Assembly (NCBI GenBank): GCA_024641705.1
Contig: JAHECO010000020.1
Location: 1 to 63,984, forward strand
DNA length: 63,984 bases
Source: Candidatus Kryptoniota bacterium
GTDB taxonomy: Bacteria; Bacteroidota; Ignavibacteria; Kryptoniales; JAKASW01
Direction: 5' to 3'
Shown here piece by piece: positions 29,243 to 37,064 of the stretch. The notes under the pieces are model-generated. The model saw nothing but the letters and a program-made list of their open reading frames with translations, had not been told where the DNA came from and did not search any database. The position numbers and the translations under genes were made by a program. Each line of letters begins with the position of its first letter. The first letter of the stretch is position 1.

Positions 29243-30469
29243 TCATGTGTAGCGGATTCCTTTAAGCGGTTCCAGCCTTGACACGCGCCACAGGGGATAA
29301 ACGGAAGCAGCCAGGGAGATTGCGAAGACTATAGTCCCCGCGGTAATGAATATTCCGGGCGATAGGGAAGACGGTACGATCGGCTGGAAGCCCCACTCGT
29401 GCACGTATTGGCCGACGTCGCCTCCGAGAACGATCGGATGTCTGACGAAGTGATAGTTGATCGCGGCTCCGGCTGCGTTGCCGATTGCAAAACCGATAAT
29501 GACCATGAAGAGCATCTCTATCGCGGTCGTGACGGCTAGCTTGAAATTGGACATCCCGATGGAAAGGAGGACGCCGAACTCCCTGAAACGCTCGGTAACG
29601 GACATCAGCAGGGCATTCAGGATCCCGAAACCGACTACGGCGAATAGGATGCTCAGAAACAGGATATGAGCCGCGTGACTGAATCCCATCGTTTGCGTGA
29701 GCTGAGGGAGAAGCTGCTGCCACGGGACAGCTACGAGTCCTCCATGTCTAAGCAGCGGATCGAGTTTCATGACGATCTTGTCCACGTCGGCCGGGTCCTT
29801 CACGGAGAGTGCAAGGGCGTTCACATTGTCTCCCATGGCGAGGAAATTCTGCAGGACCGGCACGCTCATGAACGCTCCCGTGCGGTCGAATTCGTCCGAG
29901 CCGGTCTTGAACGTCCCGACGATCCTGACGAACATGTTTCCCAGGACGCCGTCGAACCCCTGTGCGAGCACGACGACCGAATCTCCGACTCTCGCGCCGA
30001 GGTTCCTGAGGAGTTTGTAGCCGACGACGACGTCAGGAGTGCTGTCGTTGTCGAGGAAACGGCCTTCGTCGATCTTCTCGGGAAAGTCGGTGACCAGGTC
30101 TTCTGTCCCCGGCTCGACGCCCGTAATGAGCGCCCCGAGTGAATGGTTCCGGCAACTGAGCAGACCGCCTGCCTGTATCCTGGGAGAGCTCCCCTCGATC
30201 ATCGGGTCGGATTTGATCGCAGACTCGATTTCGGGCGTAATCGCGAAACTCTTCTGGAGCGTCGGGTTATCGTTGTAGCCGACCTTCTGGATTTGCAGGT
30301 AGCCCGTGGAGGACCTGACCGCCGTCCTCAGAGACAGTGCAAAAGTCCCGTCGTCGAAACCAAGCCTGACGATCGCGAACATTACCGCGAATGCGATTGC
30401 GGTGATCACGAGGATCGAACGTCTCCGATTCCGCCAGAGGCTCCGCCACGCGATGCGTACCAGGAGCAT
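29243..30469 (-). CDS. FtsX-type ABC permease B' (LolC/E-like)
   Basis: A 408-residue paralogue of the permease at 26508-27752 (MLLVRIAWRSLWRNRRRS start, GYLQIQKVGYNDNPTL motif, LEPLKGIRYT end). It starts five bases after the stop of the LolA-like gene, and GGAGAGATAGGAC at the end of that gene serves as its ribosome site, so the two are translationally linked. It is the first permease of the operon. Confidence 0.92.
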   Translation of the reverse strand: MLLVRIAWRSLWRNRRRSILVITAIAFAVMFAIVRLGFDDGTFALSLRTAVRSSTGYLQIQKVGYNDNPTLQKSFAITPEIESAIKSDPMIEGSSPRIQAGGLLSCRNHSLGALITGVEPGTEDLVTDFPEKIDEGRFLDNDSTPDVVVGYKLLRNLGARVGDSVVVLAQGFDGVLGNMFVRIVGTFKTGSDEFDRTGAFMSVPVLQNFLAMGDNVNALALSVKDPADVDKIVMKLDPLLRHGGLVAVPWQQLLPQLTQTMGFSHAAHILFLSILFAVVGFGILNALLMSVTERFREFGVLLSIGMSNFKLAVTTAIEMLFMVIIGFAIGNAAGAAINYHFVRHPIVLGGDVGQYVHEWGFQPIVPSSLSPGIFITAGTIVFAISLAASVYPLWRVSRLEPLKGIRYT

Positions 30470-30474
30470 GCGTC

Positions 30475-31218
30475 CTATCTCTCCAGTTCCTTGAGTGAGA
30501 ATATTCTATTCGGGATCCTTAAGTCGAACGTCGCTTCATCCATCTTTATTTCGGTGGAGTGGGTCTTGTCCGAATTGTACATCGTCCATTCCGTCGGGAT
30601 AAGTCTTCCGCCCATCACTTTGAAATCGCTCATGATCATCGTGCGCATCAGCTGTCCTTTTTCATCGAAGTACTCCACCTGGGCAGGGAGGTTGTCTCCC
30701 TTTCTCACCCAGTAGAGGTTCTTTCCCCAGACGACCGGAGCGTTCGGCTTGGGAATGAGCTGCAGTTTCCAGCATTCCACCCCGCCCATCTTTTCGGTGC
30801 CGGTTACGGTGATGTCGTAATCCTCCGCGAGCGTTTCCTCACGGACCATGTCATCGTAGGTATAGTCCGAGCCGTTCCAGGATTGCAGCATCATCGAGGG
30901 AGGGATGCGGATCGTGGTTTCGGTGTTCCTGAGGTACATCCAGATGTCGTTCCCAAGTTTCAGCGTGCGGTTGCCCGCTTCACGGGCGGGTGAGAGTATC
31001 TTAACGAGGGCTTTGGTATTTCCGCTCGTCCAGCTCTCCATCTTCATGGTGCGGGTATAGTCGGAGGTCCTGATCGTCATCTCCATGATGGAGTGGCTGG
31101 ACAGCTTTCCCTTTATCGCGTCCTCCGCTTTCTGGACAATCTGTTTTGCGTCCTGCGCGGAAGACGTCCCCACAAAAGTGAGAAGGACCGTGATGTATGA
31201 AAAAATGATTCGAAACAT
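30475..31218 (-). CDS. LolA-like outer membrane lipoprotein-sorting protein
   Basis: A 247-residue protein with a signal peptide ending TSSAQ, matching the LolA_like (PF17131-type) family. Diagnostic parts are LKLGNDIWMYL, IPPSMMLQSWNGSDYTYDD and the half-barrel strands that follow. In LolA the half-barrel shields lipoprotein acyl chains while crossing the periplasm. The start at 31218 is chosen because GGAG lies nine bases upstream and a signal peptide follows directly. It is encoded immediately before the FtsX permeases, which suggests it receives their substrate. Confidence 0.88.
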   Translation of the reverse strand: MFRIIFSYITVLLTFVGTSSAQDAKQIVQKAEDAIKGKLSSHSIMEMTIRTSDYTRTMKMESWTSGNTKALVKILSPAREAGNRTLKLGNDIWMYLRNTETTIRIPPSMMLQSWNGSDYTYDDMVREETLAEDYDITVTGTEKMGGVECWKLQLIPKPNAPVVWGKNLYWVRKGDNLPAQVEYFDEKGQLMRTMIMSDFKVMGGRLIPTEWTMYNSDKTHSTEIKMDEATFDLRIPNRIFSLKELER

Positions 31219-31281
31219 TTTACTGGCTCCTGTCTTGTCTATCGCAACATATGCCGGCGCCACACGCGCCGGATAGGACCG

Positions 31282-31884
31282 TTATACGATCATTGCGGCG
31301 ATAAGAGAGTTCACGCCGTTCCTGATCTGTGTTCCAATTTCAATGTTCCTGATTCCGAGCGACCAAATGAGGATAGTGCCCTCCATCAGGCTGAGGATCG
31401 AATTTGCAACCTGGTGCGGCTCAACCTTCTTGAATTCCCCTTGGTCAATGCCTCTGGTGATGATCGATTCAAGCATCTTGTGATAGCCTTCAAATTCTTT
31501 CTTCGCGAGTTTTTTTACCGTCTTATCGCGCAGGGCAAGTACGTACAGCTCCTGAACCACCGGCCTGAACTGCATCATCTTGTTGGTCTCTGCGACTGCG
31601 AGTTCTAGGAAATCACGGAGCTTGGCGGAAGCGGAGCCGGAAGAGTTAACCAGTTGCTTGAGCTCCGGCATTCCGGAACTAAAGAAAGTTGTCATCAGCT
31701 CCATAATGATCTCGTCCTTGCTCTTGAAGTACCAATAAATTGCGCCCTTGCTCAGGCCTGACTCGCGGACGATGTCGTCCATGCTCGTACCGGAAAGACC
31801 TTTGCGGGCGAACGCCTTGATGGCGGCGTTCAATATCTCGTTCCTGCGCCTCGCGCTGTGTTCTTTGTTTTTTGTCCTGGGCAT
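31282..31884 (-). CDS. TetR-family transcriptional regulator of the Lol-like cassette
   Basis: A 200-residue regulator. The N-terminal helix-turn-helix is TSMDDIVRESGLSKGAIYWYFKSKDEI, typical of TetR/AcrR repressors; the rest is the ligand-binding dimer domain. The ATG at 31884 is preferred to starts further upstream because those would place the operator inside the coding region. A perfect 18-bp palindrome lies 9 bases before this start. It is the first gene of the operon with the LolA-like protein, permeases, ATPase and barrel, so it probably represses the whole cassette and itself. The ligand is unknown. Confidence 0.88.
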   Translation of the reverse strand: MPRTKNKEHSARRRNEILNAAIKAFARKGLSGTSMDDIVRESGLSKGAIYWYFKSKDEIIMELMTTFFSSGMPELKQLVNSSGSASAKLRDFLELAVAETNKMMQFRPVVQELYVLALRDKTVKKLAKKEFEGYHKMLESIITRGIDQGEFKKVEPHQVANSILSLMEGTILIWSLGIRNIEIGTQIRNGVNSLIAAMIV

Positions 31885-31893
31885 ATCGTTAAC

Positions 31894-31911
31894 AAACCGA
31901 CCGGTCGGTTT
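31894..31911. promoter_or_regulatory. TetR operator (perfect 18-bp palindrome)
   Basis: AAACCGACCGGTCGGTTT is its own reverse complement and lies 10 bases upstream of the TetR ATG. The ACCGACCGGTCGGT core is typical of operators bound by TetR/AcrR-type dimers. Confidence 0.8.
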
Positions 31912-32180
31912 AGGAATAAGATAATGCGCACGCCCCGCCGTGTCAAGCAAAATCGGGGATTTCATGGACAATTGTCACACTTTTTGCGTCCGACGGAATT
32001 TCCGGGAAATCGTCGAGAGATGGCAGGTTTTTGTCCGCCGGAGTTCCTTGCGAACACGGTCAGATGCCTTGCAGACGATGCGCAACGTCCCGCAGGACCG
32101 CGAGAGTGGCTGACTCCACCCTCACATTGCATCGTGTTTCATAATTCCTTACTATGCAGGTGAACAGGAAAGGGCTGTGA

Positions 32181-33674
32181 ATGAAGATTTTGTTTGTGTA
32201 CCCGCGCTATCCGGACACCTTTTGGAGCTTCCGGCACGCGCTGAAGTTCATCTCCAAGAAGGCGGCATTCCCGCCGCTTGGGCTGCTCACCGTGGCAGCA
32301 ATGGTTCCCGACGATTGGGAAAAAAAGCTTGTCGATCTTAACGTTCGTTCCCTCACCGACGAAGATATACTCTGGTCGGACTATGTGTTCATCAGCGCGA
32401 TGTCCGTGCAGAGGGAATCGGTCAAAGCCGTCATCTTGAGGTGCAGGGAGCTCGGTAGGAAGACCGTTGCCGGCGGGCCCCTGTTCACTTCGTACCACGA
32501 AGAATTCGACGAGGTCGATCACCTCGTGCTCAACGAAGCGGAGATTACTCTTAAACCTTTTCTCAGGGATCTTACGAAGGGAACGCCGGAGCACATATAC
32601 ACTTCATCGGAGTGGGCCGATATTTCTGAGACGCCCGTGCCGAAGTGGGAATTGATCGATTTCAAATGCTACGCCTCGATGAATCTCCAGTACTCAAGGG
32701 GCTGTCCGTACGATTGCGAGTTCTGCGACATAACCGTTCTGTACGGCCGCGTGCCGCGAACCAAGAAGAAAGAGCAGGTAATCCGCGAGCTTGACAGCCT
32801 GCGTGAGCACGGGTGGAAGGGAAGCGTCTTCTTCGTAGATGACAATTTCATCGGCAACAAGAACAAGTTGAAGAGAGAGATTCTCCCGGCCATCATCGGC
32901 TGGATGAAGGCGAACCGTAATCCGTTCTATTTCAACACGGAGGTCTCATTGAATTCGGCCGACGATGAGGCACTGATGACTCTGATGGTCAAGGCAGGGT
33001 TCAATGCCGTGTTTGTCGGGATCGAATCTCCCAACGAAGAGAGTCTTCAGGAATGCAGGAAAATACCGAACGCACGCAGAGATCTCGCCGAAAGTGTCAG
33101 GAAGATCCAGAAGTTCGGGATGCAGGTACAGGGCGGGTTCATCGTGGGCTTCGACATGGATCCGCTTTCGATATTCGACAGGCTGACGGCATTTATACAG
33201 GAGACAGGGATCGTGACCGCCATGGTGGGATTGCTGAACGCCCCGAAAGGCACCAGGCTTTACCACAGACTTGTGAAAGAAGGACGCATCCTTCACGTCT
33301 TTTCGGGGAACAACACGGACTTCTCTATGAACTTCATCCCGAAGATGAATCGCGAAAGCCTGCTGAACGGTTACAAGAGTGTGGTAGGCAGGATCTACTC
33401 GCCGAAGGAATACTATGCGCGGGTGAAGAAGTTCATGAAGGATTTCAAACCTGCTCAGACCAAGGTGTTCAGGGTCAACACCGCCGACCTGAAGGCGCTG
33501 TTCAAGTCCGTGCTTCTCCTGGGTTTTGTCGCCAAAGAGCGCGTGTACTACTGGCGCCTTTTCTTCTGGTCGCTGTTCACGCGTCCGAAACTCTTCCCGA
33601 TGGCGATCACGTTCGCCATTTACGGCTTCCACTTCCGGAAGGTCTTCGAGGAGCAGATTCTCACGCTGAGATGA
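32181..33674 (+). CDS. B12-binding-domain radical SAM protein (DUF4070-type)
   Basis: A 497-residue protein with an N-terminal cobalamin-binding-like Rossmann domain (residues 1-135, with DLNV and no B12-ligating DxHxxG), then the radical SAM cluster motif CPYDCEFC (Cys175, 179, 182), and a DUF4070-like C-terminal part. Relatives include methyltransferases acting on unactivated carbons, among them hopanoid C-2 methylases. No hopanoid gene is nearby, so the substrate cannot be named. AGGAAAGGG precedes the ATG. It is a single-gene unit, divergent from the TetR operon. Confidence 0.85.
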   Translation: MKILFVYPRYPDTFWSFRHALKFISKKAAFPPLGLLTVAAMVPDDWEKKLVDLNVRSLTDEDILWSDYVFISAMSVQRESVKAVILRCRELGRKTVAGGPLFTSYHEEFDEVDHLVLNEAEITLKPFLRDLTKGTPEHIYTSSEWADISETPVPKWELIDFKCYASMNLQYSRGCPYDCEFCDITVLYGRVPRTKKKEQVIRELDSLREHGWKGSVFFVDDNFIGNKNKLKREILPAIIGWMKANRNPFYFNTEVSLNSADDEALMTLMVKAGFNAVFVGIESPNEESLQECRKIPNARRDLAESVRKIQKFGMQVQGGFIVGFDMDPLSIFDRLTAFIQETGIVTAMVGLLNAPKGTRLYHRLVKEGRILHVFSGNNTDFSMNFIPKMNRESLLNGYKSVVGRIYSPKEYYARVKKFMKDFKPAQTKVFRVNTADLKALFKSVLLLGFVAKERVYYWRLFFWSLFTRPKLFPMAITFAIYGFHFRKVFEEQILTLR

Positions 33675-33689
33675 CCCGCGTGTAGCGGG
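33675..33689. terminator. Weak hairpin between convergent genes
   Basis: CCCGC and GCGGG flank a GTGTA loop just after the radical SAM stop codon and before the end of the convergent hemerythrin gene. The stem is only 5 bp and has no T run, so this is a weak call. Confidence 0.3.
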
Positions 33690-33696
33690 CGAACTG

Positions 33697-34104
33697 CTAG
33701 TTTACGCCCTTCGAATTTAGAAACGCGCTGTACTTCTTGTCGCTCTGCCGGATGTGGTGGTTCAACCAGTCCTTGAGGAAATTCATAACCTCGATCGTGA
33801 TCGATACCTGCCCCTTCTCGAACTTCGACTTGATGTCGAGGACCTGCTTTGTCAGGTCGTCGTGCTCTTTCTTGTGCCTGGCAAATTCGGCGTAGCCGTA
33901 TTTCTCGAAGAGACGCTCCTCGGTACTGAAATGGTAGACCGTGTAGTCCGTGAGGTCTTTCATGATGTCTCCCATTACATCCTTGCCCTTGCCCGATTTC
34001 ATCGAATCGTGCAGAAGGTTGATCAGGTCGACCAACTTCTTGTGTTGAGCATCTATTTCTTTCACGCTGACGCTCAGCTCCGGTGACCATTGAAAAAGAG
34101 GCAT
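33697..34104 (-). CDS. Bacteriohemerythrin
   Basis: A 135-residue single-domain hemerythrin that binds O2 at a di-iron centre in a four-helix bundle. All iron ligands are present with canonical spacing: His21, His58, Glu62 (HFSTEE), His77, His81 (HKKEH), His117 and Asp122 (HHIRQSD). It may store, scavenge or deliver oxygen for an organism of low-oxygen habitats. It is a tandem paralogue of the gene at 34142-34549 and is transcribed with it, 37 bases downstream. Confidence 0.95.
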   Translation of the reverse strand: MPLFQWSPELSVSVKEIDAQHKKLVDLINLLHDSMKSGKGKDVMGDIMKDLTDYTVYHFSTEERLFEKYGYAEFARHKKEHDDLTKQVLDIKSKFEKGQVSITIEVMNFLKDWLNHHIRQSDKKYSAFLNSKGVN

Positions 34105-34141
34105 TGAATTACTCCTGGTTGGCTTGTTCTTGATGTTCGAC

Positions 34142-34549
34142 TTATTGAACGCCTTTTGAATTCAGAAACGTTGCGTACTTCTTATCGGAATTCATGATGT
34201 GATTCTTTAGCCAGCCGGTGAGAAAATCGAGAACCTCCGATGCCTGTACCCCCTCGCCCGATTCGTACCTGCTCCGCAGGTCGAGCACTCTCCACGAAAG
34301 TATGCTGTGTTCCTCCTTGTGCTTTTCGAGCTGCGGGTAGCCGTATTGTTGCAGCAGCTTTTCCTCTCTAACGAAATGGTATGCGGTATAGTCCAGGAGC
34401 TTTTTCAGAGTTTCTCTGAGCGCGGTTTGGTCTTCCTCCCTCTTTATGGCATCGTACAAATCGTTGATCATGTCCACAAGCCTCAGGTGTTGTTCGTCGA
34501 GCTGCCTGACGTTGACGCTGTATTGATCTGTCCATTCAAAAAGTGCCAT
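34142..34549 (-). CDS. Bacteriohemerythrin (tandem paralogue)
   Basis: 135 residues with the same ligand set at identical positions: His21, His58, Glu62, His77, His81, His117 and Asp122. It shares the FLNSKGV tail and DKKYA(T) end region with its neighbour but differs over much of the surface, so the pair is an old tandem duplication. The promoter region lies in the gap to the divergent kdgF gene, where an inverted repeat is found. Confidence 0.95.
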   Translation of the reverse strand: MALFEWTDQYSVNVRQLDEQHLRLVDMINDLYDAIKREEDQTALRETLKKLLDYTAYHFVREEKLLQQYGYPQLEKHKEEHSILSWRVLDLRSRYESGEGVQASEVLDFLTGWLKNHIMNSDKKYATFLNSKGVQ

Positions 34550-34864
34550 CAGAGTTCTCCTTCTTCCTCTAATCGTGCTCCATGCGCGATCTTTTCAAAT
34601 CGGGTCACCACGCGGGGCCGCGCCCGCTTAATGTTCCATCATGATAAACAATAGTCCCGACGCATGAAAGGTCATTGCATGCGCCCGTAACCCTCTCGGC
34701 CCTGGCCGGCAAAGATTGAATCGCCTGTCACAAGGTTGACACTTCTTTATTATATTATTGCGTCAGGCGATTGTGTACCGGACGCTCCATCCGCGGATGA
34801 TATTGATCGTCCTTTTGGGAATGCGGACTGTAAAGTTACCACAGACAAATGATGGATTGGAGAA
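34550..34864. promoter_or_regulatory. Divergent control region between hemerythrins and kdgF
   Basis: 315 bases without a gene. AATCGCCTG (34719-34727) and CAGGCGATT (34764-34772) form a perfect 9-bp inverted repeat around an AT-rich 36-base core. Inside and overlapping its left arm is TGTCA-N6-TGACA (34726-34741), a Crp/Fnr-type symmetric site by shape, and an AT-rich TATTAT/TATATT segment that could be a -10 region. Which of the divergent units is controlled cannot be read from sequence. Confidence 0.5.
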
Positions 34865-35224
34865 TTGAGTTCTAACGAGGCATCGCACGGGTTCATCAGG
34901 TCGGACAGTGTTGAATGGGAAAACACGGGCGAGGGAATCCGGCGCAGAATACTTGGTCATGATGCGGACCTCATGATGGTGCGGGTGGTGTTCAAATCGG
35001 GAGCGGTCGGCTACGTGCACAACCATCCGCATCGCCAGGTGACGTATGTCGAGTCGGGCAGGTTCCAAGTTGAGATAGACGGTCGCAAAGAGATACTGAA
35101 AGAGGGGGACAGCTTCATCGTGGGTTCTCACACCCCTCACGGCGTGACGGCGCTCGAGGACGGCTGCCTGATAGATGTCTTCACTCCCGCGCGGGAAGAT
35201 TTCCTGAAGAAGGAGAAGACGTGA
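34865..35224 (+). CDS. kdgF: Cupin KdgF, unsaturated uronate converting enzyme
   Basis: A 119-residue cupin resembling KdgF, which speeds conversion of 4,5-unsaturated galacturonate to the linear ketone intermediate in pectin breakdown. The metal-binding motif is HNHPHRQVTYVESG; the second cupin motif is HTPHGV, followed by the KdgF-like end DVFTPAREDFL. Translation appears to start at TTG with GGAG just upstream; nearby ATGs are out of frame. It leads the kdgF-kduI-kduD group. Confidence 0.85.
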   Translation: MSSNEASHGFIRSDSVEWENTGEGIRRRILGHDADLMMVRVVFKSGAVGYVHNHPHRQVTYVESGRFQVEIDGRKEILKEGDSFIVGSHTPHGVTALEDGCLIDVFTPAREDFLKKEKT

Positions 35225-35336
35225 GTACCGCATGGGCAGCGATCTCAATGGAGGAAAGGAACCCGACTCCCGATTTCACGGCGGCGGTTCCCGGGGTTAA
35301 AGCAAGCAGCAACTGAAAACCATGAAAGGTGGCGAT

Positions 35337-36170
35337 ATGGAAGTAAGGTATTCTCCGGACAACTTAAGTTACCGGTCACTTAAGACCGACGAGCTCAGAA
35401 AGGCGTTTCTCATGGAGAACCTGTTTCAGGACGGGAAGATCCAGATGATTTACTTCGACATCGACCGCGCGATCGTCGGCGGAGCCGTTCCATTGAAGAA
35501 ACCGCTCCAGCTCATAAGCAGCAAAAAAGAGATGGCGGCAGAATATTTTGCGCAGCGCAGGGAGATCGGGGTATTCAATGTCGGAGGCGCCGGTAAAGTG
35601 AGAGCCGACGGAGAGGAGTTCGCCGTCGGTTACAAAGATGCAGTGTATATCGGTATGGGGACGAAGAACATAACTTTTTCCAGCGTCAAGAGTTCGGCAC
35701 CGGCCTTTTTCTACTTCGTGAGTTATCCCTCCCACGCGTCGTACCCAACAAGGCTTATCAGGTTCGGAGAGGTTTACTCCGCGAAACTCGGGAACCAAAA
35801 AGAAGCCAACTCGCGGACGCTTAACAGGTTCATCCATTCGGGCGGCGTGAGGAGCTCGCAGCTCGTCATGGGGCTCACGGAACTGGACGAAGGAAGCGTG
35901 TGGAACACCATGCCTTCGCACACCCACCAACGAAGGACCGAGATATACTTCTATTTCAACGTCGATGAGAACTCGATCGTGTTTCACATGATGGGTGAAC
36001 CTTCGGAGACCAGGCATATAGTTGTCAGGAATAAGCAGGCCGTAATCTCTCCGAGCTGGTCGCTTCACTCCGGCGGCGGGACGAAGAACTATTCCTTTAT
36101 CTGGGCAATGGGAGGTGAGAACCAGGAATTCGAAGACATGGATTCTGTCAAAATGTCTTCCTTGAAGTGA
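35337..36170 (+). CDS. kduI: 5-dehydro-4-deoxy-D-glucuronate isomerase
   Basis: A 277-residue isomerase of the KduI family, which turns 5-keto-4-deoxyuronate into 2,5-diketo-3-deoxygluconate. The zinc ligands His196, His198, Glu203 and His245 of the E. coli enzyme map to His195, His197, Glu202 and His244 with a constant offset of one. The ATG at 35337 is preferred to one 15 bases earlier because AAAGGTGG sits between them as the ribosome site. kduD follows 42 bases downstream. Confidence 0.96.
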   Translation: MEVRYSPDNLSYRSLKTDELRKAFLMENLFQDGKIQMIYFDIDRAIVGGAVPLKKPLQLISSKKEMAAEYFAQRREIGVFNVGGAGKVRADGEEFAVGYKDAVYIGMGTKNITFSSVKSSAPAFFYFVSYPSHASYPTRLIRFGEVYSAKLGNQKEANSRTLNRFIHSGGVRSSQLVMGLTELDEGSVWNTMPSHTHQRRTEIYFYFNVDENSIVFHMMGEPSETRHIVVRNKQAVISPSWSLHSGGGTKNYSFIWAMGGENQEFEDMDSVKMSSLK

Positions 36171-36212
36171 TCGCTTCTCCCAGGCATGATTCTGAAAGGC
36201 AGGAACAACGAC

Positions 36213-36974
36213 ATGATTCTCGACAAATTCAAGATGGATAACAGAACCGCTCTCGTGACCGGGTCGAACCAGGGGATAGGCAAGGCTTACGCGATTGCCC
36301 TGGCAGAGGCGGGTGCCGATATCATAAGCGTCTCATACACGGAGGACTTTTCGGACGTCGAAAAAGAAATAAAGGACCGGGGAAGAAAGTTCGGGTCTTA
36401 TGTGAGCGACTTCTCCGACCGGGATTCCCTGTACAAGTTCATCAATGAAGTCAGGTCCGATCACCCGCAAATAGATATCCTGGTGAACAACGCTGGGACG
36501 ATCCTGCGGAAGCCGATTTCGGAACATCCCGACGAGTACTGGGACAAGGTGATTGACGTGAACCTCACCGCCCAGTTCATCCTGACGAGAGAGCTCGGGA
36601 AAGATATGGCGGAGAGGGGATACGGGAAAATTGTGTTCATCGCCTCGCTCCTTTCCTTTCAGGGCGGGATACTCGTTCCCGGATATGCCGCGTCGAAGGG
36701 AGGAGTGAAGCAATTGACCATGGCGTTCGCAAACGAATGGGCGGCCAGGGGAGTGAACATAAACGCCATTGCCCCCGGTTACATTGCGACCGAAAACACG
36801 AAGGCCCTGCGCGAAGATCCTGTGCGTTCAAAGGGCATACTCGACAGGATTCCCGCCGGCCGGTGGGGGATGCCGGAAGACCTTATGGGTACCGTGGTGT
36901 TTTTGTGCTCGGACGCGTCGAGCTACCTCAACGGCAGCGTCGTGACCGTCGACGGCGGCTGGATGGGGAGATAG
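36213..36974 (+). CDS. kduD: 2-dehydro-3-deoxy-D-gluconate 5-dehydrogenase
   Basis: A 253-residue short-chain dehydrogenase, the same length as E. coli KduD, which reduces 2,5-diketo-3-deoxygluconate to KDG. The nucleotide motif is TGSNQGIG (16-23), NNAG follows at about 92-95, and the catalytic residues are Ser145, Tyr158 and Lys162. The ATG at 36213 has AGGA eight bases upstream and is preferred to an earlier in-frame ATG. It sits directly after kduI. Confidence 0.94.
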   Translation: MILDKFKMDNRTALVTGSNQGIGKAYAIALAEAGADIISVSYTEDFSDVEKEIKDRGRKFGSYVSDFSDRDSLYKFINEVRSDHPQIDILVNNAGTILRKPISEHPDEYWDKVIDVNLTAQFILTRELGKDMAERGYGKIVFIASLLSFQGGILVPGYAASKGGVKQLTMAFANEWAARGVNINAIAPGYIATENTKALREDPVRSKGILDRIPAGRWGMPEDLMGTVVFLCSDASSYLNGSVVTVDGGWMGR

Positions 36975-37064
36975 AGACATCTTATGGAGCGTGGCGGAAG
37001 AGATTGAAATTAGCGTCTCGCAATTTAAGTCTGATTTGATTACTGCATTAATCTGGAGATCGGG

